From assembly GCA_036262055.1 (NCBI GenBank), contig DATAJP010000002.1, positions 1,012,177-1,076,176 on the forward strand: 64,000 nt of DNA, in the 5' to 3' direction. Positions within the stretch are counted from its first letter, which is position 1. The number at the start of each line of letters is the position of its first letter. This DNA comes from Ignavibacteria bacterium. Its GTDB lineage: Bacteria > Bacteroidota > Ignavibacteria > Tepidaquicellales > Tepidaquicellaceae. The position numbers and the translations under genes are program-made. The notes under the pieces are model-generated. The model saw only the letters and a program-made list of their open reading frames with translations, did no database searches and was not told the origin of the DNA. Shown here in pieces: positions 9,209 through 19,336 of this stretch.

Positions 9209-9284
9209 TGGTGCGTCCTGGGGGGCTCGAACCCCCGACCTAATGATTAAGAGTCATTTGCTCTACCAGCTGAGCTAAGGACGC
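9209..9284 (-). tRNA. tRNA-Lys (CTT anticodon), CCA encoded
   Basis: On the minus strand the acceptor pairs GCGTCCT with AGGACGC, the D-loop reads AGCTCAGCTGGTAGAGC, the anticodon stem AATGA/TCATT closes the loop CTCTTAA, and the T-arm is GGGGGTTCGAGCCCCC. Discriminator A is followed by an encoded CCA at 9209-9211. The mature body is 73 nt (9212-9284). Confidence 0.97.
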
Positions 9285-9371
9285 ATAGTAAAATATTGAA
9301 ATTTTTAATGTTTTTCAATGTTTTAAAATCGCATCCTTCCTACTTTTACCCGAAATTACCTGCTTTTTTCA

Positions 9372-9396
9372 AAAATCGCTGACAAAATCGCTGACA
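9372..9396. repeat. Two tandem 12-13-bp repeats (AAAATCGCTGACA)
   Basis: AAAATCGCTGACA occurs at 9372-9384 and again at 9384-9396, about 90 bp upstream of the tRNA-Lys 5' end, in the 288-bp gap before the metal-efflux operon. It may mark an old insertion boundary, but no integrase is nearby. Nothing else was recognised in this gap. Confidence 0.4.
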
Positions 9397-9572
9397 CTTT
9401 TGAATATTAATTTTATAAAAAAATACAATAATATTAAAACGTTTTTTTTTGCAAATAATATAAAATTAAAAAAAATAAATTAATTTAAACCATTCATTGG
9501 TTAAATAAATTTTAAAATCGCAGTAATATATAGAATTGTTTAGCTTTAATTATTTCACTATTTTCGTAAATC

Positions 9573-9956
9573 GTGATTAAATTTTCAATCAATATTTTTA
9601 TTCTTTTCGCGCTTTTGTTTTTGCAAGTGCATGACATCGTGCCTCACAACCATAAGCACGATACTCATGTTTACGATGAATTTGTTTTAAAAGACGCAAA
9701 ACTTATTTTTGAACCTGCACATCATTCACATCATCATTTTCAACACAAACATGATTTTCTTTATCTCATAGCGAAGAAGAATGATATTAAATCTATCCAA
9801 AGCGTTAATAAAGAATTTAGCGTTACGGATGTATTTAAAAATGATAATTTTAAACAATCACATTCTCAAACGGTAGAAAACTTAGTACCGATTATACAAT
9901 TGCATGAATTTACTACTATACGTCTTTTACGTGCTCCCCCTGTTTTCATTTCGTAA
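9573..9956 (+). CDS. Exported His-rich protein, leader gene of metal-efflux operon
   Basis: 127 residues from a GTG start. A hydrophobic leader (residues 5-18) is followed by many histidines (HNHKHDTH, HHSHHHFQHKHD), a probable periplasmic metal-binding stretch. Small His-rich exported proteins commonly precede czc/cus-type operons in Bacteroidota. It lies 53 bp before the adaptor gene. It may buffer or hand metal to the pump; zinc, cobalt, cadmium or copper are all possible. Confidence 0.7.
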   Translation: MIKFSINIFILFALLFLQVHDIVPHNHKHDTHVYDEFVLKDAKLIFEPAHHSHHHFQHKHDFLYLIAKKNDIKSIQSVNKEFSVTDVFKNDNFKQSHSQTVENLVPIIQLHEFTTIRLLRAPPVFIS

Positions 9957-10009
9957 TATCACCTAATAGTTTTTCAATTTAAAATTCTAAATTAAAAAAT
10001 ACTTCTTAT

Positions 10010-11491
10010 ATGAAGAAGCTTATAATATTATATACGATTATATCTATATTTATTTTTTCAAGTTGTAATAAAAACAAAAGCGAGAATGAAGAGCAAAAAC
10101 TCGAACCTGTTGCTTATACATTATACGCAAAAAAAAGCGAACTTTTTGTAGAGTTTAAGCCCTTAGTAGTTGGCGAGACTTCACGCTTTGCGGCTCACGT
10201 AACAATTATAGGTGAACTATTTACACCTATGACTGAAGGAAAAGTTAAGGTAAGCGTTACGGATAACGGCTCGTCGGTTGCCAATGCTCCAAGTCCGCCC
10301 GGTATATTCCGTCCTGAAATAACACCCACAACCGCAGGCACTAATTTCAAAATTACTTTTGAAATAGAGGCACGGGATTTTACCGATATTATTACCATAG
10401 ACAACATCACCGTTTATCCCGACTTTCAAACTGCGCTTGCCGACCAGCCTGAAGAAGCGGAAGGAAACGACATAACTTATTTAAAAGAACAGGCATGGAA
10501 AGTCGAGTTTGCAAATAAAGAAATTAAGAAGCAAACTTTTTATTACACAATAAAAACGACGGGGCAGATATTAACGCCGCCAAGTGAGGAAGCGATCATT
10601 TCGGCAAAATCAGGAGGCATTGTCAATTACAATGGCAACTATATTACGGGAATGAATGTCGTAAAAGGTGAAAATCTTTTTACTGTTTCAGGAAGTAATC
10701 TGAATGAAGAAAACATTAATACTAAAATCATTGAAGCTAAATCTAATTATGAGCGGGCGAAGGCAGATTATGAACGGGCATTAGAATTGAATAAAGATAA
10801 AATTGTATCAGATAGAGAATTTTTAGCAATTAAAAATACTTATGAGATAGCAAGCGAAGTGTATAATTCGCTTACTTATAATTACAGTAGCGCGGGTGTA
10901 CGAGTTTTTACTCCAATTAGCGGTTATTTACGGACACTCAATGTCAGACAAGGTGAATATGTTCAACCCGGTCAGACACTTGCAACAATTACTCAAAACT
11001 TGAAGCTTATTTTAAAAGCCGATCTGTCTCAAAAGTATATTGACGTTATAAATGAAATACGCTCGGCTAATTTCAAAACACCGGATGGAAGAACATATGA
11101 CACGGAATCGTTAAACGGCAAATCAATTGTATATGGCAAAAACACAGGACAGGATAATTTGCTTCTTCCGATAAATTTTGAAATTGATTACAGGCAAGAC
11201 TTAATTCCCGGAACATTTGTCGAAGTTTTCTTAAAAACAAACAGACTGCCCGATGTTTTAGTTATTCCTGTTTCCTCACTTATAGAAGAACAAGGGATAT
11301 TTTATGTCTTTGTACAGACAGGGGGCGAGAGCTTTCAAAAAAGGGAAGTAACACTCGGAGAGTCGGACGGACTTAATGTACAAGTATTGTCAGGAATAGA
11401 AGAAGGTGAGCGAGTAGTTACGAAAGGTGCATATCAGATCAAGCTTGCATCTATGTCGGGAAGCTTGCCGGCGCACGGACACGAACATTAA
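10010..11491 (+). CDS. RND efflux periplasmic adaptor (CzcB/CusB-like) lipoprotein
   Basis: 493 residues. Lipoprotein signal with lipobox IFSSC (Cys at about 19). Residues about 30-150 form an extra N-terminal beta-sandwich (SELFVEFKPLVVGE...AAHVTI). Then come the barrel-sandwich, a helical hairpin (ENINTKIIEAKSNYERAKAD) and beta-barrel regions typical of membrane-fusion proteins. The C-terminus ends in HGHEH, a possible metal ligand. It bridges the inner-membrane pump at 11532 to the outer-membrane channel at 14621. Confidence 0.92.
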   Translation: MKKLIILYTIISIFIFSSCNKNKSENEEQKLEPVAYTLYAKKSELFVEFKPLVVGETSRFAAHVTIIGELFTPMTEGKVKVSVTDNGSSVANAPSPPGIFRPEITPTTAGTNFKITFEIEARDFTDIITIDNITVYPDFQTALADQPEEAEGNDITYLKEQAWKVEFANKEIKKQTFYYTIKTTGQILTPPSEEAIISAKSGGIVNYNGNYITGMNVVKGENLFTVSGSNLNEENINTKIIEAKSNYERAKADYERALELNKDKIVSDREFLAIKNTYEIASEVYNSLTYNYSSAGVRVFTPISGYLRTLNVRQGEYVQPGQTLATITQNLKLILKADLSQKYIDVINEIRSANFKTPDGRTYDTESLNGKSIVYGKNTGQDNLLLPINFEIDYRQDLIPGTFVEVFLKTNRLPDVLVIPVSSLIEEQGIFYVFVQTGGESFQKREVTLGESDGLNVQVLSGIEEGERVVTKGAYQIKLASMSGSLPAHGHEH

Positions 11492-11531
11492 TTAACATCA
11501 TTACCTAACATCAATTTAAACTATGATATAA

Positions 11532-14500
11532 ATGTTAAATAAAATTGTAAGTTTTTCTTTAAAAAATAGATTACTAATCGTCATCATTTCTTCACTGCTT
11601 TTGGTTTTCGGAACGTATGTAGCTGTTAATATGGAAGTGGATGTATTTCCTGATTTAACTGCTCCGACAGTTGTCGTATTAACCGAAGCACACGGCATGG
11701 CTCCCGAAGAGGTTGAGCAATTAGTAACTTTCAAAATCGAAACAGCCGTCAATGGAGCAACCGACGTGCGAAGAGTTCGTTCCTCATCTTCGGCTGGGTT
11801 TTCAGTTGTATGGGTAGAGTTTAATTGGGGAACGGATATATATAAAGCCCGTCAGGTTGTTACGGAAAAAATGTCAGCAATAATTGAGCAGTTACCGGAA
11901 GGAGTTGGAAATCCTACCCTTGCTCCGCAGTCTTCTATCATGGGTGAGATAATGTATATAAGTATATCCACAAGCAAGCCCGATTTAATGGAGCTTCGCT
12001 CAATTGCTGATTGGAATATAAGACCTGTATTACTTGCCATTGGAGGAGTATCCCAAGTAACTGTTATTGGTGGTGAATATAAACAATATCAGATACAGGC
12101 ATCTCCTCAAAAAATGAGTTATTATAATGTTTCATTAAATGAACTTATTGAAACAAGCAAAAACATAAATCAAAATGCTTCGGGCGGTTTTTTAAATGAA
12201 TATTATCAAGAATATATAATAAGAGGTATAGGAAGAACTAATGAATTAAATGAAATGGGGAATTCAGTTATTAAAGTTGTAAATGGTTTTCCCGTTAAAA
12301 TTAACGATGTTGCTGAAATCAAAATAAAATCTTCAGTAAAAATTGGGGATGCTTCAGTGAAAGGTGAACCCGCAGTCATTTTGGCGATACAGAAGCAGCC
12401 GGCAACAAATACTCTTGAGCTTACTAAAAAAATTGATGAATCATTAAGTGATTTATCAAAAAACCTCCCTCCGGATATTCAGATTAATACTCACATATTC
12501 AGACAGGCAGATTTTATCGAAGCTTCCATAAATAATATTACAAAAACGTTAATAGAAGGTTCGATTTTTGTAATCATTGTATTAGCTGTTTTTTTGATGA
12601 ACGTAAGAGCTACCGTTATCTCTTTGGTTGCAATCCCGATTTCGCTTGTCGTTGCAATATTAACGATGAAATGGCTTGGCTTTACCATAAACACAATGAG
12701 TTTGGGCGGTATGGCTATTGCTATCGGCGCGCTTGTAGATGATGCGATTATTGATGTTGAAAATGTATTCAAGCGATTAAGAGAAAATTCGTTAAAACCA
12801 AAAGAAGAACAAAACGGAAAAATGGAAGTAATTTATAATGCCTCTATTGAAATACGTCCGTCAGTAATTAATGCAACGTTCATTATCATTGCCGCATTTA
12901 TTCCGTTATTTTTCTTATCTGGAATGGAAGGCAGATTGTTAGTTCCGCTTGGCATTGCGTTCATCGTATCGTTGTTTGCATCGCTAATAGTAGCAATTAC
13001 CTTAACACCTGTATTATGCAGTTATCTATTAACGAATGATCGTGTACTTGAAAAACAGGCACACGGAGAAAACAGGTTCGTGCGATTTTTAAGCAGACAT
13101 TATAAATCATTACTTGAAAAATCACTCAACGCCAAAAAATTCGTAATAGCATCAGCGTTAGTTTTGTTAGGTATTTCTGTAGTCATAATGTTCAGTCTCG
13201 GAAGAAGCTTCTTGCCTGAATTTAACGAGGGTTCATTGGTAATTAGCGCGGTAACGCTTCCCGGCACATCACTCGAAGAAAGCAATAAAATGGGAACGGT
13301 ACTTGAAAAGATTCTTTTGACTATACCGGAAGTTAAAAGCACCGCTCGACGAACGGGCAGAGCTGAACTCGATGAACACGCTCAGGGCGTTAATGCTTCT
13401 GAAATCGAAGTTCCATTCACATTAACCGACCGTTCACGTGAAGAATTTATGGAAGAAGTCAGGCAAAAACTTGCAGGCATAACAGGTGTTAATATAACCA
13501 TCGGACAGCCGATAGGACATAGAATTGACCATATGCTTTCAGGAACACGGGCAAATATTGCAATAAAGCTGTATGGAAGCGATTTAACAAAGTTATATAC
13601 ACTCGGTAATCAGATTAAAGGTCAAATTCAAAACATAGAAGGACTTGTTGATGTGAGTGTCGAGCAACAAGTTGATATTCCTCAAATTCAGATTAAGCCA
13701 AAGAGAGAACTTCTTTCACAATATGGTATTCCGATGAAAGACTTTACAGAGTTCATTGACGCTGCTTTTGCAGGCGAAGAAGTAAGTCAAGTATTTGAAG
13801 GCAATAAGAGTTATGAATTGATATTGCGTCTCGATGATCCGGCAAGCAACAATATTCAGAATATAAGAAACACTTTGATTGATACATACACCGGCCAAAA
13901 AGTACCGTTGTATTATGTTGCAGATGTCGTTTCTGCTTCGGGACCGAACACGATTAACCGTGAGAATGTTCAGAGAAAGATTGTTATTTCTGCAAATGTT
14001 TCAGACCGTGACCAAAGAAGCGTTATTGAAGAAATACAAAAAAATATCAATGCAGGCGTAAAGCTTCCCCAAGGGTATAGAATAGAATACGGAGGACAAT
14101 TTGAAGCAGAAGCGGAAGCATCTCAACGGTTAATGATAATGTCAATATTTTCGATATTTCTTATACTTATTTTGCTGTATCAGGAATTTAAAGACTTAAA
14201 GACCTCCGCAATAATTCTTATCAATCTACCGCTTGCTTTAATCGGAGGTGTGTTTGCCGTGTATTTTACATCGGGGATAATAAGTATTCCTTCCATAATC
14301 GGTTTCATCACGTTGTTTGGTATTGCTACGAGAAACGGAATACTGCTTGTATCTCGATACAATACGCTTAAAGGCGAAGGAATGAATCTCTATAAAAGAA
14401 TAGTACAAGGTTCACTAGACAGGTTAAATCCTATCCTAATGACTGCACTTGCGGCAGGACTTGCATTAATACCTCTAGCCATTGCAGGTGATGAACCCGG

Positions 14501-14624
14501 CAATGAAATCCAAAGCCCGATGGCAAAAGTAATTTTAGGAGGACTTTTGACTAGCACGTTTTTAAATTTAATTGTCGTTCCCGTTGTATATTATCTTACA
14601 AACAAAAAAACAGAATCAGTATGA
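11532..14624 (+). CDS. Heavy-metal RND efflux pump (CzcA/CusA family)
   Basis: 1030 residues with the RND layout: TM1 near the start, a large periplasmic loop, TM2-7, a second loop and TM8-12. The TM4 segment GALVDDAIIDVENVFKRL holds the acidic proton-relay residues, including the DD pair. Early motif MEVDVFPDLTAPTVVVLTE is typical of the HME subgroup. Energised by proton motive force, it exports metal ions from the periplasm or cytoplasm. Its stop overlaps the TolC-like gene by 4 bp. The metal cannot be assigned from sequence alone. Confidence 0.95.
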   Translation: MLNKIVSFSLKNRLLIVIISSLLLVFGTYVAVNMEVDVFPDLTAPTVVVLTEAHGMAPEEVEQLVTFKIETAVNGATDVRRVRSSSSAGFSVVWVEFNWGTDIYKARQVVTEKMSAIIEQLPEGVGNPTLAPQSSIMGEIMYISISTSKPDLMELRSIADWNIRPVLLAIGGVSQVTVIGGEYKQYQIQASPQKMSYYNVSLNELIETSKNINQNASGGFLNEYYQEYIIRGIGRTNELNEMGNSVIKVVNGFPVKINDVAEIKIKSSVKIGDASVKGEPAVILAIQKQPATNTLELTKKIDESLSDLSKNLPPDIQINTHIFRQADFIEASINNITKTLIEGSIFVIIVLAVFLMNVRATVISLVAIPISLVVAILTMKWLGFTINTMSLGGMAIAIGALVDDAIIDVENVFKRLRENSLKPKEEQNGKMEVIYNASIEIRPSVINATFIIIAAFIPLFFLSGMEGRLLVPLGIAFIVSLFASLIVAITLTPVLCSYLLTNDRVLEKQAHGENRFVRFLSRHYKSLLEKSLNAKKFVIASALVLLGISVVIMFSLGRSFLPEFNEGSLVISAVTLPGTSLEESNKMGTVLEKILLTIPEVKSTARRTGRAELDEHAQGVNASEIEVPFTLTDRSREEFMEEVRQKLAGITGVNITIGQPIGHRIDHMLSGTRANIAIKLYGSDLTKLYTLGNQIKGQIQNIEGLVDVSVEQQVDIPQIQIKPKRELLSQYGIPMKDFTEFIDAAFAGEEVSQVFEGNKSYELILRLDDPASNNIQNIRNTLIDTYTGQKVPLYYVADVVSASGPNTINRENVQRKIVISANVSDRDQRSVIEEIQKNINAGVKLPQGYRIEYGGQFEAEAEASQRLMIMSIFSIFLILILLYQEFKDLKTSAIILINLPLALIGGVFAVYFTSGIISIPSIIGFITLFGIATRNGILLVSRYNTLKGEGMNLYKRIVQGSLDRLNPILMTALAAGLALIPLAIAGDEPGNEIQSPMAKVILGGLLTSTFLNLIVVPVVYYLTNKKTESV

Positions 14625-15811
14625 AACATATATCGGTAATAATTTTTTGCGCAGTGTTTATATTATTTACTAATCAATATCTATCTGCGCAAAGTAACAT
14701 AGACAATGTTTTGAGAGAAATTGCTTCCAATAGTAAAGAGATAAAAGCAAGCAGTGATTTAGTCAATGCAAGGAAAATGGAATTTAATACAGGACTCGCT
14801 CCGTATAATCCGGAAGTTTCATATGATTATTTGTTCGGCAGTCCCAAAGGTATAGGAAATCAAACGGAGTTTACCCTTAATTTTTCATTTGATTTTCCCA
14901 CGATATATGGAAAGCGGAGCACCTTAGCAGATATACGAACAGCACAGGTTAATTATGACTTGCAATCTGTTAAACAGGATGTATTGTTAGAAGCAAAACT
15001 TACCTGCATTGAGTTAGTTTATCTTAATAGACGGAATATTGAATTACAGCGACGTCTTAATGACGCACAAAAGTTGTATGATTATTTTCAGACCAGACTT
15101 CAGACAGGCGAAGGAAATGTAATAGACGCTAACAAAGCCAAGCTTCAGGTGATTAATTATCAAAGTGATTATCAGTTAAATCAAATTGAGATTAATAAAG
15201 CGAACAATAAATTAACTGAATTAAACGGCGGGAAACCCATAACATTTACAGATACTCAATACCCGCCCGTAGAAGAAATTCCCGAGTTTGTAGAGCTTGA
15301 AGCAGAAATTGAAGCGAACGACCCGACTTTGAAAAGATTAAATCTGCAATATGAAATTTCAAAACAGGAAATTAGCATAAACAAAGACTTAAATCTTCCG
15401 AAGATTGAATTAGGTTATAGGTATCAGGGTTTGCTGAACCAAAACTTTAACGGAGTTCATGCGGGAATTTCAATACCGTTATGGGAAGGAAACAACAGGG
15501 TTAAAGCCAAAGAATTGCAATCAATCTATTCACTCGCATTAATTGAAGAACATAAAAACGAACATTACTTTGAAACAAAACGAATGTATGATGAATTTAT
15601 TTCTTTGAGAAATACTTTGTCCGAAAGCATTGGAGCACTATCAACTATCAATAACGCCGAGTTGCTTCAAAAATCTTTTTCGCTCGGTGAGATTTCATCA
15701 ATTGACTATCTAATGGAATTGACATACTACTATTCCATTAAAGACAAACTTGATTTGATTGAGAAGGAATATTATATAACCTTGAGTAAATTGCTTAAAT
15801 ATAACTTGTAA
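14621..15811 (+). CDS. TolC-family outer-membrane efflux channel (CzcC/CusC-like)
   Basis: 396 residues with a signal peptide cut after YLSA-Q. Two repeats of long coiled-coil helices alternate with short beta strands, as in outer membrane efflux proteins. The ATG overlaps the pump stop (ATGA at 14621). It completes a His-protein, adaptor, pump, channel operon. Confidence 0.9.
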   Translation: MKHISVIIFCAVFILFTNQYLSAQSNIDNVLREIASNSKEIKASSDLVNARKMEFNTGLAPYNPEVSYDYLFGSPKGIGNQTEFTLNFSFDFPTIYGKRSTLADIRTAQVNYDLQSVKQDVLLEAKLTCIELVYLNRRNIELQRRLNDAQKLYDYFQTRLQTGEGNVIDANKAKLQVINYQSDYQLNQIEINKANNKLTELNGGKPITFTDTQYPPVEEIPEFVELEAEIEANDPTLKRLNLQYEISKQEISINKDLNLPKIELGYRYQGLLNQNFNGVHAGISIPLWEGNNRVKAKELQSIYSLALIEEHKNEHYFETKRMYDEFISLRNTLSESIGALSTINNAELLQKSFSLGEISSIDYLMELTYYYSIKDKLDLIEKEYYITLSKLLKYNL

Positions 15812-15985
15812 ATCTTTTATACAATTTTGAGTATCTTGTTATAATTACAACTCGGTTGGATTATCAATTCCCGCTATTTATCACTTGCAAATTAATTTTA
15901 TTTTATAATACATTACGGTGCCGATACTGTCAATTAATATTTACTGAAAAAAACTCCGCCGGTAATAAAATCTTAAATTAAAATT

Positions 15986-16005
15986 AAGGAGGGAATAACT
16001 CTATG
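15986..16005 (+). promoter_or_regulatory. Strong Shine-Dalgarno plus displaced ATG
   Basis: AAGGAGGG at 15986-15993 is 9 nt before ATG at 16003. That ATG opens only an 11-codon frame (MYELSEIGKWE, stop at 16036-16038), whereas the long oxidase frame lies in a different register. The best ribosome site thus belongs to the gene's lost N-terminus. Confidence 0.7.
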
Positions 16006-16028
16006 TATGAATTATCAGAAATAGGCAA

Positions 16029-17642
16029 GTGGGAATAGTATTATCAGATCCATCTGATACGGATAGCGATGCTTTAGATAGCCAACAAGAAGCAGTTCAT
16101 ATGTGTTTATTACCCACATCTTCAGAAGGGCAAATGAAGATTTTATACTTTGCTGCATTTACACCCGAAGAAGAAAACGAAGAGGAAGTTATAAAAACAA
16201 GAATTTTAACTATTACTACTTCTGATCCACCATTAGGAATTACAGATCAAACAATTCCTAACTGGCCGGGAGATAGTGAACCTCTACCAAGACTATTTTG
16301 TTGCGGTCATACATATTTACAAGATGGTAAATTATTATGCGCAGGAGGACATAGGGAAACTCCTTCTCCTCATGTCCATTTTGGTTTAGGTTTAAAATTT
16401 GCTTATGTTTTTGACCCTGATAATGAAACTTGGGATTATTTACGAAACCAAGATAGTCAACCTCAAAAAATGGATGACGGGAGATGGTATCCAACTGTTA
16501 CAAATTTAGGAACTGTTTCTGAAGAAAGACCATATATAGCTTTAGTTATAGCAGGATATAGATATGAGCTTGATGGTGAAGACCCTGTATATAATGATAA
16601 TATTGAAGCTTTTAATCCGGAAGCTGCAATACCTGAGGACTTTATTGAAGCCGAAGTAAATTATCCGGGTGCGCATTTAATTCCTTATAACAATGAGGAA
16701 TTTGGAATTTTAAAAGGTGAAGTTTTTTATTCGTTTCCTCTAGCAAAAAAATGGAGATTTAATCCTTATGGAAATGAGAATAGTGATATATTCTGGACAG
16801 AAATGCCCGAATCTCAGCTTGCAAGATTTAGCGGCGCCTCGGTTCTTCTCCCGTTAAAACCGAACAATACGGATATGAAAGTTCTGATTTTAGGCGGCAA
16901 ATATGATGTAGAAGAATTACCTGCGGACACGGTTGAAGTTTTCAATTTAGGAGCTACTACTCAAGAAGACTTTGAATGGAAAGAAATGGCAAATCTGAAT
17001 ATACCAAGAATGTTGGTAAATACAGTTATATTACCTGATGGAAAATTGTTTGTAATGGGCGGTTCTCAAGCAAACCCAAGACAGAATGGCATAACTTTAC
17101 CTGAGATTTATGACCCCGAAGCTAACAGTGGATTAGGAGAATCAAAACTTCTACCTTGCGCGAGTACTTTTACGAGAATGTACCATTCAACAGGAATTTT
17201 ATTATTGGATGGGAGTGTTCTTGTCTCAGGCGGGGAATTACAAGAAGATGACACGTTTGCAAACGGTAACCGTAATTTTGAAATTTATAAACCACCATAT
17301 TTATTTGATGGAAGCAGGCCCAATGTTTGGGTAAATACAACTGATATGACTTATGGAACTTCATTTTATTGCCACTCGGATTTGCAAATAGCAGAGTTTA
17401 TATTAATAAAACCGGGGGTTCCTACACATGGCTTTGACCCGGACCAAAGAGCAATTTATCTTGAGATTGTAGATTCATATCCAAATGACGGTATCACATA
17501 TGTTATATCAGGACCTGCTGATGGTTTTGTTGCTCCTCCCGGAAAATATTTGTTGTTTGCTGTCAGACCGAAAAATGCAAGTACATCGGGTCAAAATAAA
17601 ATTCCAAGTATGGGAATTTTTATAAATTTATTTGTTGGATAA
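16029..17642 (+). CDS. Galactose/glyoxal oxidase-like protein, 5' frameshifted
   Basis: The open frame from GTG 16029 gives 537 residues of a Kelch propeller plus C-terminal early-set domain (DUF1929: PGVPTHGFDPDQRA and PPGKYLLFAV). Numbered from this GTG, the copper-radical-oxidase residues appear present: Cys91 or Cys92 in RLFCCGH, Tyr154 in RWYPT, Tyr385-His386 in RMYHSTG and His467 in THGFD. These enzymes use a Cys-Tyr radical and one copper to oxidise alcohols or aldehydes. No signal peptide is visible. The good ribosome site and ATG at 16003 are in another frame; inserting one A in GGGAA near 16033 would join MYELSEIGKWE to IVLSDP. It is therefore a recent deletion, a sequencing error or a recoded start. 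Confidence 0.75.
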   Translation: MGIVLSDPSDTDSDALDSQQEAVHMCLLPTSSEGQMKILYFAAFTPEEENEEEVIKTRILTITTSDPPLGITDQTIPNWPGDSEPLPRLFCCGHTYLQDGKLLCAGGHRETPSPHVHFGLGLKFAYVFDPDNETWDYLRNQDSQPQKMDDGRWYPTVTNLGTVSEERPYIALVIAGYRYELDGEDPVYNDNIEAFNPEAAIPEDFIEAEVNYPGAHLIPYNNEEFGILKGEVFYSFPLAKKWRFNPYGNENSDIFWTEMPESQLARFSGASVLLPLKPNNTDMKVLILGGKYDVEELPADTVEVFNLGATTQEDFEWKEMANLNIPRMLVNTVILPDGKLFVMGGSQANPRQNGITLPEIYDPEANSGLGESKLLPCASTFTRMYHSTGILLLDGSVLVSGGELQEDDTFANGNRNFEIYKPPYLFDGSRPNVWVNTTDMTYGTSFYCHSDLQIAEFILIKPGVPTHGFDPDQRAIYLEIVDSYPNDGITYVISGPADGFVAPPGKYLLFAVRPKNASTSGQNKIPSMGIFINLFVG

Positions 17643-17666
17643 ATATATAAATTAATAATATTTTTT

Positions 17667-19226
17667 TTGAAAATAATAATATTAAATATTCTTAGTTTTG
17701 TTATTTTTGCAAATCATTCAGCTTTTGCTCAAAGTGTTTTATGGAATAGTTACTACAGAGGTCAAAATTCCAATGATGATTGGGGAAGTTGCATTGGGCT
17801 CGATGATTCAGGGTATACATATATAACTGGAATAACAGATTGGGGTCCCTCCGGCTGTGCTACAATAAAATATAAACCAAATGGTGATTCTGTTTGGACA
17901 AGGGTTCTTGGATCATCATCAGCACCTGTTGGTAGTGGTGTTTTGATAGTTGACTCATTAAAGAACGTATATATTGGTGGGAGTCTAACATTATTAAAAT
18001 ACAACACAAATGGCGTAATCCAATGGGAAAGGAGAGATAGTTTAGGCGGATGGCATATAAGCACAGATGCAATGATGTTTGATTCTTCAGGATACATTAT
18101 GACAACAGGAGTTGTAGTTGCTTCAGGAGGATTTTATTGTGTGGTCTCTAAATTTGAACCTCAAAATGGAAATTTAATATGGAGAAGTTTGTATCCCATA
18201 CTTAACGGAGATGTATATGCAATGTCAATAGACAAAAATCAGAATGTTGTTGTTTGCGGAAAAAGAGGAGAGTCTTTTGAGCCGACTTATTATGACTTTT
18301 TTGTTCTGAAATTCGACCATTCGGGAAATTTTGTTTGGTATAGAACTTATACCTCCACGGGGCAATTTACAACAGATTTAGCTTATGATGTAACCACAGA
18401 TGATAGCTGCAATGTGTATGCTACCGGTGTAGGTGACCCCGGAGGACCATTTGAGATTGTTACGATAAAATATGATTCAAGCGGAACTCAAAAATGGATA
18501 AAAACTTACTCTAATTCTTTCGGCTCTATAGGTTCACACGTATTGCTGGATAAATTAGGAAATGTAATAGTTGCCGGGTATAACAATGGAAATGATATTG
18601 TGATTAAATATGCCAATGACGGCTCGGAAATGTGGACAAGATTAATGCCTGATGGGAATTACCATCCGGCATTTGCACTCGATACTTTAAATAATATTTA
18701 TATCGCAAGCGCAAGAGCAAGGGGTTCCTGGGGAGATTTGCAGGTATATAAATATAACCCAAATGGAATTCTTCAATGGCATCTCATTTATCCGGGAGCC
18801 GGAAATACAGGACAACTTCCGCGTGATATGATTGTAGATAAAAACGGTTATGTTTATACAACGGGTTCGGGTTTTGGTTTGGGAGGAGGAACGGGGGTTA
18901 AAATGTCAACATTTAAAATATCGCAGGTTACAGGGATAAATATTCTTTCAGAAAACATTCCTAATAAATATTCATTATCTCAGAATTTTCCAAACCCGTT
19001 CAATCCTACAACTAGAATCAATTTTTCAATTCCGAATTCCGGATTTGTTTCTTTAAAAGTATATGATATGCTAGGCAGGGAAGTATCTGTTCTCGTAAAT
19101 GAAAAGTTAACAGCAGGTGAATATTCCTATGATTTTGATGCTGGTATCTTACAAAGCGGAATATATTTTTATTGTTTTCAAGCAAATAAATTTTCAAAAA
19201 CGAACAAAATGATTCTATTGAAATAA
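17667..19226 (+). CDS. Secreted beta-propeller protein with T9SS sorting domain
   Basis: 519 residues from a TTG start. Signal peptide (cut after SAFA-Q). About residues 25-420 are SBBP-like propeller repeats with recurring DSxGYxYxTG and IKYxxxG motifs. The C-terminal 85 residues are a type A T9SS sorting domain: NFPNPFNPTT, LGREVSVLV, SGIYFYCF and KMILLK. The protein should be exported through the outer membrane and anchored or released. Substrate or partner unknown. Confidence 0.88.
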   Translation: MKIIILNILSFVIFANHSAFAQSVLWNSYYRGQNSNDDWGSCIGLDDSGYTYITGITDWGPSGCATIKYKPNGDSVWTRVLGSSSAPVGSGVLIVDSLKNVYIGGSLTLLKYNTNGVIQWERRDSLGGWHISTDAMMFDSSGYIMTTGVVVASGGFYCVVSKFEPQNGNLIWRSLYPILNGDVYAMSIDKNQNVVVCGKRGESFEPTYYDFFVLKFDHSGNFVWYRTYTSTGQFTTDLAYDVTTDDSCNVYATGVGDPGGPFEIVTIKYDSSGTQKWIKTYSNSFGSIGSHVLLDKLGNVIVAGYNNGNDIVIKYANDGSEMWTRLMPDGNYHPAFALDTLNNIYIASARARGSWGDLQVYKYNPNGILQWHLIYPGAGNTGQLPRDMIVDKNGYVYTTGSGFGLGGGTGVKMSTFKISQVTGINILSENIPNKYSLSQNFPNPFNPTTRINFSIPNSGFVSLKVYDMLGREVSVLVNEKLTAGEYSYDFDAGILQSGIYFYCFQANKFSKTNKMILLK

Positions 19227-19336
19227 TGTCTTATAAAGAATTACTCAAAAAACATGTGGATGCAAAAGAAGCGATATAATTGCTAATTATAATTGAAATG
19301 AGATTTCTTTAGATTATATGCGATTTTTAAATTGGA

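Noticed and set aside
9209-9400. tRNA-Lys as an integration site with a boundary at the tandem 12-bp repeats
   Set aside because: No integrase and no second copy of the tRNA 3' end were found in the window, so an att site cannot be supported.
9411-9550. Promoter search before the His-rich gene
   Set aside because: No TTTG-N19-TAnnTTTG or convincing -35/-10 pair was found in the AT-rich stretch.
19227-19280. 17-codon ORF after the T9SS gene
   Set aside because: No ribosome site and no sensible homology; noise or a tiny gene fragment.
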